Source: Biomphalaria glabrata
Taxonomy: Eukaryota > Mollusca > Gastropoda > Planorbidae
NCBI RefSeq assembly: GCF_947242115.1
Contig: NC_074717.1
Span: 36,000,201-36,064,200 of the forward strand
Direction: 5' to 3'
DNA length: 64,000 nucleotides
Shown: positions 54,726 to 64,000 of the stretch, one piece after another
Layout: every line of letters starts with the position of its first letter
How positions within the stretch are numbered: the first letter of the stretch is position 1
Program-made: the position numbers and the translations under genes
The notes under the pieces: generated by a model
Database searches by the model: none
The model's input: the letters and a program-made list of their open reading frames with translations, nothing else
Told to the model about the DNA's origin: nothing

Positions 54726-57700
54726 GCGGAGCAGTTAGAGGAAGATTTACTTTTGAGCAACAAACAACTGAAAGAATGCAAACAAATGGTAAACGAAAAA
54801 CACAACATAATTTTGGAGTTAAGGGATGAGCTAAACAGCCTCAAACAAGAGCTAATAGAGAAGGACGATTTCTTGAACTCTGCCAAAAAAGAGGTTAGAG
54901 TCTGTTTATATTTAACTGCCATTATTAACACTAAACACTGGCTACGCCCCGTTGATTTGTTAACAGGGTATATTTCGACCAATTTGTTCACTTAGCCGTT
55001 TGTCGGTTGAACCATTTGTGGGGAAAACCATTTGCTCGGTGAACCAATTGTTGTGAACCATTTGTCAGTGAAACATTAGTTGGGTGAACCATTTTGTGAA
55101 TCATTTGTCGGGCGAACCATTTGTTGGGTGAACCATTCGTTGGGTGAACCACTTGTTGGGTGAACCATTTGTCGAGTGAACCATTTGTTGGGTGAACCAT
55201 TTGTTGGGTGAACCATTTGTTGGGTGAACCACTTGTTGGGTGAACCACTTGTTGGGTGAACCACTTGTTGGGTGAACCATTTGTCGAGTGAACCACTTGT
55301 TGGGTGAACCACTTGTCGAGTGAACCATTTGTTGGGTGAACCACTTGTTGGGTGAACCATTTGTTGGGTGAACCACTTGTTGGGTGAACCACTTGTTGGG
55401 TGAACCACTTGTCGAGTGAACCATTTGTTGGGTGATCCAGTTGTCGCGTTAACCATTTGTCTGTGAACCATTTGTAGGGTGAACAATTTGTCAGGTGAAC
55501 CATTTGTCGGGTGAACCATTTTTTGTTTGGTGAGCTATATGGGTGAACCATATTTCTGTGAATCATTTGTCGGGCGAACCATTTGTTTGGTGAACCAATG
55601 GTGGTGACCCCGTGAAAAACTCACTCCATGCTTTGTAAACACTGTATCATTCTGTCCGTAACTTCATTCTAACAAGGCTACATTCTTCAACCAGATCAGG
55701 ACATTGAAGCAAACAGGAAAAGAAATGATGAATGAGATGAATAAAATGCAGTCAGCTTTAAATTGTCAGACTAGTGAGGTTGGTCTATTGCTCACTTTCC
55801 TCACAATGTTAGATTAGCTTAGAGAATAGCGAGTTTCTAGGGGTGAGACAATTCTAAGAGATTCTTCTCTCGCCTTCTAGAGTTAATCCGCATTTATTAT
55901 GTAAGTGCTTTTTGGGATGGGGGGGGGGGGATGGTTCGTTATTTCTCAAAGTTGGACTTCATTTAACTTTCTTGCGGGCCTTAGTGAACAGAAATGGATT
56001 ACAAATATTTTTACTAATGAAACTTTCGCAACTCTTTTGAGTGCACATTATTTGATTTTTTTTAAAATTTAACTTGAGCATCCTCATAAGCCGTTATTTG
56101 AGAGGTGCAGTGGCTAAGTGGTAAAGCGCTTGGCTTCAGAACCGACGGACCCTGGGTTCGACTCCTTGTTAAGACTGGGATTTTTAATTTTGGGACCATT
56201 AGAACGCCTTTGAGTCCACCCCAGCTCGAATGTGTACCTGACATTAGTTCAGGAAAAGTAAAGATTAGTCGTTGTGCTGGCCACGTGACATCCTTATTAA
56301 CCGTGAGACACAGCATCAGATAACCTTCAAATTCTCTGTTCTATAGATCACAAGATCTGAAAGGGGAATTTTACTTGTACCTGTCATATATACAATTAGC
56401 TCTCTGATGCATTCTTTAATTAATTGACAAACAGTGTAGTTCTTGCTTAAGAAATGTAAATTGAGGGTATACTCATTTTTGTTATGCATGTCCAGATTAG
56501 TAGCCTAAAGAAAAAGATGTCCAGCGCGATAGATGAAATTGAATGTACTAGGGAAGAGAACTCATCTCTTGAGACAACCCTGGAGATGGCGCGAGAAAAG
56601 ATTAAATCTTATGGTGACACTCTTAAGCAGATGGAGAATGAGTTAAGAACTTCCCAAAGGAAACTTCAGGAAAGAGATGATGAGGTAATTTTCTGTGTGA
56701 ATTGTGAACGATATGAAGGTCCTTCAAAATTATCCTTAGAGTTGAGTCTAAGACTTGTGTAACCCTTCATCTATGAAAGCTTGACACCACCTGCATGTCT
56801 TAAGAAACTTCTGTCTGAGAGAGATCCATTTAGATGTAAATTATAAAACCCCTTTTAGCGATGGCTCGTATACTAAGACGCGAGAAACGAGGCCAAAGGC
56901 CGAGCACTCCAGGGAAACACACCGTATTCCTTCTCTGTACCACATCAGCCGTGCATGTGTCCACCATAAAAACGGTCCCTTGAGGAACGGACATATTTGT
57001 TGTGGCTTTTTTCCATCCCCGCCAGTGAAATCGTTTTTTTTTTCCATCCTCTATTGGCATAATCTTTTCCTCTAACGACCGTTTCCGTCCAAGCGCCATG
57101 TTGAGGCTGAGAAGCATTACCCTGGGGGTGTGGGTTTATTTTTAGACTCTTGAAATAAAAAAAAAACAAAATGCTTGGGATTTTACTCTTCGCGACATCT
57201 CTCTTAGGCTGTCTTGCAAACGTGTGATTGTCAGTGTGTTTGAGTGACTAGCTGTGCTGTTTTGTGTGACTAGCTGTGCTGTTTTGTGTGACTATCTGTG
57301 CTGTTTGAGTGACTAGCTGTGCTGTTTGAGTGACTAGCTGTGCTGTTTTGTGTGACTAGCTGTGCTGTTTTGTGTGACTAGCTGTGCTGTTTGAGTGACT
57401 AGCTGTGCTGTTTGAGTGACTAGCTGTGCTGTTTTGTGTGACTAGCTGTGCTCTTTGAGTGACTAGCTGTGCTGTTTTGTGTGACTAGCTGTGCTGTTTG
57501 AGTGACTAGCTGCTGTTTTGTGTGACTAGCTGTGCTGTTTGAATGACTAGCTGTGCTGTTTGAGTGACTAGCTGTGCTGTTTTGTGTGACTAGCAGCGCT
57601 GTTTGAGTGACTAGCTGTGCTGTTTGAGTGACTAGCTGTGCTGTTTTGTGTGACTAGCTGTGCTGTTTTGTGTGACTAGCTGTGCTGTTTTGTGTGACTA

Positions 57701-60700
57701 GCTGTTCTGTTTTGTGTGACTGGTTTCTATCTATCATTCATTAGTTATTAAGAGCGAATTAATCGTTCTTACAAAAAGTCATCATCTTCATAAAGAACGT
57801 ATTGTCTTTTCAATATTTTTTTTTCTATATTACTTGTTTCATTTCGCTTTATTTTTTGCTAAAAAAAATGTAAACAGGATCTTATGAATTAAAGTCTAAA
57901 CAAAGAGCGAGTGATCTTGATTAGCTTTTAGTTTGAAAATCCCAATATTAGCTTTTTGATTCTTATTATTATATTTAATGGAAAAAGTTATAAAACATTT
58001 GGGGGGGTAAGGGTCCTCGAGTTAACGACATACCGTACAGAAAGAAGCCAATTAAAACTCAATAAGAATTTAAGTGGGCAATTTAGAAAGAAAAAGTCAG
58101 AGGAATATCTTTCGTAGAAGATGCAGACTCTCAAGTCCTAACAAACATACACAAGACATTTCTGATTGCAACTGTGGTACAGGAGAACAAAGGCCATAGA
58201 GCACATATACTCATATACTGCTCTGTGTTTTCCATCCCACGACCAACGTGTCTTATCCTGCCCGAAAGGCAGTTCTTATTCTGCCCCCTAATGCAATTCT
58301 TATCCAGCCCATAACGCAATGTTGTCCGACTCGTCTAAACTTCTGCCCACACTTTAAAATAAAGCCGCATTCACTCGGTGCCATTTTGATTTCAGTTGAT
58401 TTGGCCCTTTACACAAGTGTCGTAAATGTATGCTGTCTCCACAACTTAGGACAATCCTTGCGACTAAACAGCTCCTTTTCTTTCGTAAAATGTATGCGGT
58501 CCTGCTAAGATCACACACATACTGAAAAATTTATGGCGGCCTCAGGCTTTAGATCGTTAGTAGGTAGTAGGCCCTAATCTTGAAAACAAAAAAAAAAAAA
58601 AGTGTAGAAGTTTCGTCACTACTACTTACACATAGCTAAACTTAGTAAGTGTTGCTTACTATTAGTTGATGGTAGTGTTCCAGTGGAATTGAGTGGTGAC
58701 TACGTCATAGTATTATTGGAGATTACATCTGACGACCCAATATCCGATTGTTATCTCGGAGAGCCTTGTTTAGGCAAATATATAATAAAATTCCTTTTAA
58801 CGAAATAAAATATTTTAATTATTCTAACATAAATAAAAGATTGAACACATTATCTATCAATAATACATATATTATATTCCAATTTCAATAACAACTTCAT
58901 AAAAGTAGACTTAATCATCTTCTTTTTTGAAGTAACATCTGTATTATATAAGATAACATGAAGCTTGAAATTTATAAGCTCTAATAAGAACAGATTGAAC
59001 CCTGAAATAAGCTGCTCTGTATATAGTTTTTCAGAACAAATGTTCAAGAATATTTTCCTACCGGAAATGAAGTATCTCCCTTTCATTAATTTACTCTTCT
59101 GTGCAGAAACTGAAAGCTACTAGAATATAAACTTCATTTTAAGATTTCTCTGGCAACCATGACACGTACCTCACGTGACAGGTAGCCTAAGTTCTAAGAT
59201 ATGTACACTTTTTATTTCAGCTTGAGGATCTTCGAAGCAATATGCGATGTCTCAATGAACGGTACCATAGCTTGCAAGAAAGAGCTACATTGCAGGTAAA
59301 AGAAACCTCCAACATTTAGATGTATTTTACAATGCTAAGAACTAAATAGAACTTGATGTTAACAACGCATGTGTAGGCCTAAATAGAGCGATATGAACAA
59401 AAATTAGAATAAGTGTTGTAAGAACAATAACAAAAAAAGCTATGATAATAATATCTATTATTTATTGATAAAAAAAAAGAAAAAAAAACACCATTATTGA
59501 CATCGCCTTACCTCTGTCTCATTACAGGCCTATAAGAAAAACTAAAGTGGAAAAACAAAGAAAATATGCGAATCTAGGCTTGGAGATTGAGCGTTTATGA
59601 AAGTTGTCTAAAATAGCAATATACCCCATTGTTATATCAACCGAGGGGATAATAATAACTAACCTCACAGATACCTTCAAGGTCCTTAACGCTCCTAGGA
59701 GGATCCTCGCTGGCTGTTAGAGGGCGGTACTACTGCAGACCTGCCACATCACCACCAGTGGCGTAGCAAGGTACCCGTGGGCCCGGGTTCAAGAATATAT
59801 TGGTGGGCCCCCATCCCTCAATAAGACGACAGTAATGTGTGACAAAACAATTGAGTAATCTGAATGTATCCGTACATTTACCAAAAGACATTCCAATGCA
59901 ATTAGAGTAGCTTTTTAATAACCTTATTACATTTGAAGCAGAAATCCAACATGAATTAAAAGTCAATGTTTGTACAATTTTTTTAACGGAATCAAACGAG
60001 TTAAGGGAGTTTCAAATATATCAAGAAATGTTTTATGAGTTCTAGTTCCCCTTCTACACATTGACACTCCTAAAACACTTCTAGGTGTCAAACTTTGAAA
60101 CATTGATACAAACTAGTATCTAATTCTACGTCTATTATTTAACAGTAAATAGATGGAATATTTATTGACTAACATTATTCTGGCCTTGTATGTAGCAAAG
60201 TAAGAAACTTGTGCATCTACTTCTAAATGCGCGAGCGGCTTCTTTTGATGAAACAATGCCCGGAGGTTATTCTAGTAGGTCTATCCAATCAAATTGGAAG
60301 CACCATCATAGCTTTAGTTTCGCAGTGTATTTAAGGATAGATGGGGATTTTTCTAATTATTTGGAGCATTTGTTCGGCCAATTCTGCTGACGTCTTGTTC
60401 TCACCAATATGAAAACCTAGTAATGATTTCCTAATTGCTATCTTTGGATGTTGTTCTGTCATCGAATATCACTAAACAGTATCAAAAAAAAAACTAATTT
60501 GATCAACTTTTTATATGTCTTGAGTACAGCCACTAATGAAAGAGACAAATGGTGCTGAATGGATGTCCTATAGTACCGGTATTATTGCCAGCTCTGCATT
60601 GCGCAACAGGTCTATTATCTTGTTTTGAATCTGTGGGGCTTTGATTTCCTGTCAAATTTCAATATTCTTAGCAATTTTCTGATGTTTTTGTGTAAATATA

Positions 60701-62184
60701 ATGGTGTTAACGTTATTTAAGAGCTATGAACCAAGTACCAGCAAATACTAAGCATTAGTCAGAGAAATCAATGTAGTCATCTCTCTCTTTCTTCTAGATC
60801 TTGTTATAAACCTGATCCTAAAGTCTGTTTTCTCATTAATTGCAATATCACAAATGAATCCAGTCCTCTGCCAAGACAGAATGATGAAATTTACATAATT
60901 TAAATACAAAATATTTTAAAACGATTAAGCTTTGAGAAAATTGAATAATTAACAGCTGTATTGAAATAGACCAAAGACGTAATTGGTGTCACCCCTCACC
61001 CTTTGTTTTCCCCCTTTACAACACATTAATATTTTCTTAACCAAAATCTCTCCATCCCCTCCCCCACCCTATCCCTGTAATGCTATCAATGGTTTTATAA
61101 ACATACATGGGGGGGGGGAGAGAGATGGGACGATATGGAAACAATTGTCACCTTAAACGCACGCTTAAGGCTAGGTTCCCGGTCATTTCATCTTTGGTCA
61201 TTTCATCCCCGGTCACTTCATCTCCTGGTTCTTATTTGGGTCCTAATTGGTCAAGAGTAATTGGACCAATCGCAATGAGCCCCTTTGCGCCATTGTTGTT
61301 ATGGCCACAGGCTGTGGGCCCCTAATGGTCGTGGGCCCGGGTTCATTGAACCCCTTCGCGCCATGGATTCTACGCCACTGATCACCAGTGGGCACAGATA
61401 AAGGGACTACGATGACTTTGTTTCTTTTTAATGAGACTCGACCCTGGCAGTGCCAAAGAATGAATACTCGTTTGTTTCTAGCATATTAATAACATATCGT
61501 TATTAGCCTTGTTTCACAGCTGGGATTTACACATAACAAAATCATTATAACCATAGCAAACATTCAAGCCCAAATAGTGTAGCAAGGTAACTATTTGTCC
61601 CGGTTCAAGAATAATATTAAGCCCTTCCCCAAAACAATACAACACCAAATGAAGTTATTCTTTGTGTATCAACACATTTACTAAGACATTCTAATGCACT
61701 AATCCCATTCAACAAGTAATAGTGCCCTTATACTCGATTCAGTAACGACTGCCATGTTGTAAGTCTCTTAAAACGTAATTATCGATTGATTGTAAATAGA
61801 GCCTTTGTGCCCATGTTAGTCTTGTGCATGAACCCACTTCGCACCTTGGTAGCCACTCCACTATTCCTACTGCAGTGTCACTCAAAAATGACCAGTAGCT
61901 ACACACTCGGTAGTCGAAATGTGCAATCGAGCGTGATAAGAATATCATTCTTCACATGTCAAGATATGGGTCACTTTAGACACTTTTATGAATGTTATTT
62001 TTTCTTTTATTTTTATATCTCTATTTTTTTTCTGAAGGAATCTAAATTCCAGAGAGAGGTCCGGAGACTGATTTCTGAAGCCGATGGCCGATGTCCCAGT
62101 GGAAGTAAAAGCGTAGCTTGCTGTAACAAGAAGACTCGGTGCAACAAAGATAACGAAAGGTCAACCAATTTTTGGCAAAAATAG
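54726..62184 (+). CDS. Tandem copy of 3' part of the coiled-coil gene (paralogue or alternative 3' cassette)
   Basis: Five phase-0 exons: 54726-54893 (56 residues), 55695-55778 (28), 56496-56684 (63), 59221-59295 (25) and 62038-62184 (48 plus stop TAG). They total about 220 residues. Lengths of the first four equal exons 9, 11, 10 and 16 of the upstream gene, and sequence agrees: LEEDL..S...LKECK against LEDDLNSTSCKLKECK; ISSLKKKM...ENELRTS against ICCFKKKL...ENELKAC; LEDLRSNMRCLNERY against LKDCEDRSRCLKEHL; final ESKFQREVRRL against DSRYQQEIRRL. The 28- and 63-residue exons are in the opposite order to the upstream gene. Most cysteines are lost (about 8 in 220, half in the new tail, SVACCNKKTRCN). 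I found no copies of exons 1-8 before it, so either the 5' end was lost, or upstream exon 8 (also phase 0) can splice to this set. Acceptors at 54725 and 62037 have weak AAG ends. Confidence 0.75.
54990..55605 (+). repeat. 16-bp minisatellite, roughly 37 copies
   Basis: The unit is TGGGTGAACCATTTGT with C/T and A/T variants. It starts about 95 bp after the donor at 54893. Because 16 is not a multiple of three and the unit has no stop in the reverse strand, all three minus frames are open over long stretches; these are not genes. Confidence 0.95.
56100..56375 (+). mobile_element. tRNA-derived SINE, family A
   Basis: Head GTGCAGTGGCTAAGTGGTAA, box B GGGTTCGACTCC, tail CTGAAAGGGG. It lies between two exons of the downstream locus. 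Confidence 0.85.
56852..57120 (+). repeat. Dispersed repeat, family R1
   Basis: Matches 15575-15935 along its length. Starts GCGATGGCTCGTATACTAAG and ends near GAGAAGCATTACC. Confidence 0.7.
57195..57722 (+). repeat. 21/22-bp minisatellite, about 24 copies
   Basis: Two unit types are mixed: TGACTAGCTGTGCTGTTTTG plus TG (22 bp) and TGACTAGCTGTGCTGTTTGA plus G (21 bp). The order of the two types is irregular. It lies in the intron after the exon ending at 56684. Confidence 0.93.
57723..59220. other. Intron of the downstream coiled-coil locus
   Basis: AT-rich. No counterparts of upstream exons 12-15 were found here, so these seem to have been lost. A LINE tail is at 58905. Confidence 0.45.
58905..58965 (+). 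mobile_element. LINE 3' tail
   Basis: Contains TTTTGAAGTAACATCTGTAT and ATATAAGATAAC, the family tail. Confidence 0.5.
59756..61380. mobile_element. hAT-type DNA transposon, 1.6 kb, decayed
   Basis: Ends CAGTGGCGTAGCAAGG and TCTACGCCACTG, flanked by ATCACCAC and ATCACCAG (8 bp, one difference). No open transposase frame remains. GGGCCCGGGTTCA motifs near both ends are part of the inverted termini. It lies in the last intron of the downstream coiled-coil locus. Confidence 0.75.
61572..61875. mobile_element. Short deletion derivative of the 59756-61380 element
   Basis: Left part (GTAGCAAGGTA..., CGGTTCAAGAATA, ACATTTACTAAGACATTCTA) and right part (CATGAACCC.CTTCGC) match both ends of the 1.6-kb neighbour, with the middle missing. 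Confidence 0.6.
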
Positions 62185-63339
62185 GAGCTGCAAGTAATAT
62201 CTTATCTCGGCTGACGGCTCTAGACATGTAGCACCTGTCTCTCATTCATCAGCTGTCTATACATCCTTTGGCTAGCCTAGTAGCGCCATCGATTATTATA
62301 ATATATATATATATATAAATCTGTATAACAAGCCATAGGTGACAAGGAATCACAAGAAAATTTAACGTTAATTAATCTCTGAAGTTGATTCAGCTATTTT
62401 TGTTTTACACCCGTATTAAAAAAAAAAAAAGGATGCAATTAAACAGTATTATAAAAAGTCTTGTTATATTGGAGTCGATTTGTCTGCAGATATTTTTTTT
62501 TGTGCAAAAAAATGTGTTTTCAACATTATTCTTTAGCCCATTTCTTTACACGACATTTTTGTAAACTTTTAATTAAAAATCATTAGACTAGGTAAGTAAT
62601 TAAGCCTGTATTTAGTCCAATGTCTATAGATTACATGTGCATACATCAAGAAGGAACATCTGCAATTTATAAGATCGACTTGATAAGAACCTAATCCTTG
62701 TGGTATTTTGGGCCATTTATAATTTACAAGTCAATATATGTCAGTGCCAAATATGATTTTCGGATACCTAAAGGGTTAAAATGATATACGATTAATAAGT
62801 AGCACAACATTACAAATACTGAAAAAAATACAGCCTGATAGTGTGGTGTGCGCTCTGGACTGTTGTCTCGAATGTTCGGGTTCAAACTGACCACCGCCAT
62901 CCCCCGCAGTTCTGGGCTAGCTTGTAATTCTGAAAGTACATCTGAGACAAAACAAACAGATCTCGATATATTTGAACAGTTAATCAATATAAATCTAAAT
63001 CTGTCATACTTTTAAGCTACGACGCCTACGAGATAATTTAAAGTTTACACACAAGGCTGGTAAACTTTAGCTTCTTGAACTAGCCATAAAAGGGAATATT
63101 GGAGCTCTTTAAAATGTAAGTTATATTTGCGAGACCGGAAATTCTTTAGAGTTTAGTGCGTCAAATCGTCAGTGAACAAATCCATTGAAAAGAGTATCAA
63201 CATCGTCGCTTCTCGGCTAAGTCCCAAGTCAAATGATTTTGAAAATGGGATAGGGTATAGGGCTATACGGGTCTTTAAAGTTTTAGTTATAGATCTTCGA
63301 AGTTCAGCTTCTAGAAAAAACAAATATAGGTAGACTCAG
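62185..63339. other. 3' flank of the downstream coiled-coil locus
   Basis: Contains an ATATAT run near 62300, an ATTAAA near 62573 that could be a poly(A) signal, and SINE family B at 62832. No further exon recognised. Confidence 0.4.
62832..62960 (+). mobile_element. tRNA-derived SINE, family B
   Basis: GTGTGGTGTGCGCTCTGGAC, then GGGTTCAAACTG and CCATCCCCCGCAGTTCTGGG; same layout as 22835. Confidence 0.7.
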
Positions 63340-63790
63340 ATCTATTTAAATACTAATTATTAAGTTGAAGTTATATTAGATCTATATATATTATTATTAA
63401 TAATAATAGATCTATTATTATTATTATAATTATTTATTCAAATTTTCAAATTTATTGTTAAGATCTAATAAAAATATTTTTTAAAAACTTTTTATTATCA
63501 AACTAGATCTAGACTGGACTAGACATAGTCGCATAGATTCTATAGATTTAGATCTAGACTCTAGATCGATCTAATTAATATATAGTTTTATCTAAACTAC
63601 TAGATCTAGTTTCTATACTAGATCTATAGTCACTATACTATAGATAAAATGATTCCCAAAGTTATGAAAGTAGTCTACAAAAGTAACAAAGATTTCCAAG
63701 GAGTCTACAAAATGAATTGGGGATCTATCATCTAGATCTATGAGTAGTATGAGATGTAAATATAAAATAAAATAGGGGTAGATCTATACA
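63340..63790 (+). repeat. AGATCT/TATTAT-rich low-complexity block
   Basis: Repeated AGATCTA motifs mixed with TTATTATTA runs. It shares its motif with the block at 48395-48520. No coding content seen. Confidence 0.65.
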
Positions 63791-64000
63791 AAAGTGGATC
63801 TTATTTAAGCAGGTCGAGACAAAATTTCATTTTCTATTAAATTGTTAACTCATACACAAATATAATTTTTACCTGTTATTCAAACAATTTTTTAAAATTT
63901 TAATATCTTGTTTTAATAGCTTTAGACTTTAAATTAAGGTCCTCCTGCGACATTCTGCGCATACGCCCGGTGTCATATTATATGCTGTCTCCATAGAAAC

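Noticed and set aside
54988-55566. 192-codon minus frame and two overlapping frames (KWFTQQ-type repeats)
   Set aside because: They translate a 16-bp minisatellite in an intron; all three frames are open because the unit has no stop.
54990-57722. CRISPR-like array
   Set aside because: The tandem units are adjacent without unique spacers, and the genome is animal.

Overview
This looks like nuclear DNA from an animal, most likely a mollusc and probably a heterobranch or pulmonate snail. The base composition is AT-rich, the genes are split into many short exons by canonical introns, and the introns are packed with tRNA-derived SINEs, LINE tails, hAT and pogo-type DNA transposons, LTR remnants and long minisatellites. 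All real coding sequence found is on the + strand. The organism call is inference from gene and repeat style, not from a marker gene.

Layout. 1-3400 holds a decayed LTR-retroelement end and LINE fragments. 3407-18355 holds a gene with two tandem glycoside hydrolase family 1 (GH1) domains, resembling lactase-phlorizin hydrolase or klotho proteins. The first domain keeps every catalytic motif; the second has lost both catalytic glutamates and other sugar-site residues, and its last exon was not found. The phase of the first exon seen suggests more exons upstream. 18356-24438 is repeat-rich spacer with a 35-bp minisatellite.

24439-46107 is a 17-exon gene for a cysteine-rich coiled-coil protein of about 655 residues, about 8.5% Cys by my count. 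Its exons are mostly phase 0 and several encode whole numbers of heptads. One intron carries a gag-only LTR element (39526-42011). 46108-54725 is spacer with LINE, SINE and LTR material and a large microsatellite. 54726-62184 holds five exons with a stop that match exons 9, 10, 11, 16 and 17 of the coiled-coil gene in length and sequence but have lost most cysteines. No 5' end was found for this set, so it is either a truncated tandem paralogue or an alternative 3' cassette of the same gene.

The strongest unexplained theme is minisatellites sitting on or beside splice sites. The clearest case is a 41-bp repeat at 32298-32958 that has amplified the end of an exon together with its 5' splice site about 16 times. 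Other items are a perfect 40-bp inverted repeat overlapping a second, competing hairpin (11542-11734), a 51-bp hAT-type MITE with a perfect 8-bp target duplication (44607-44657), and a GC-AG intron in the GH1 gene.
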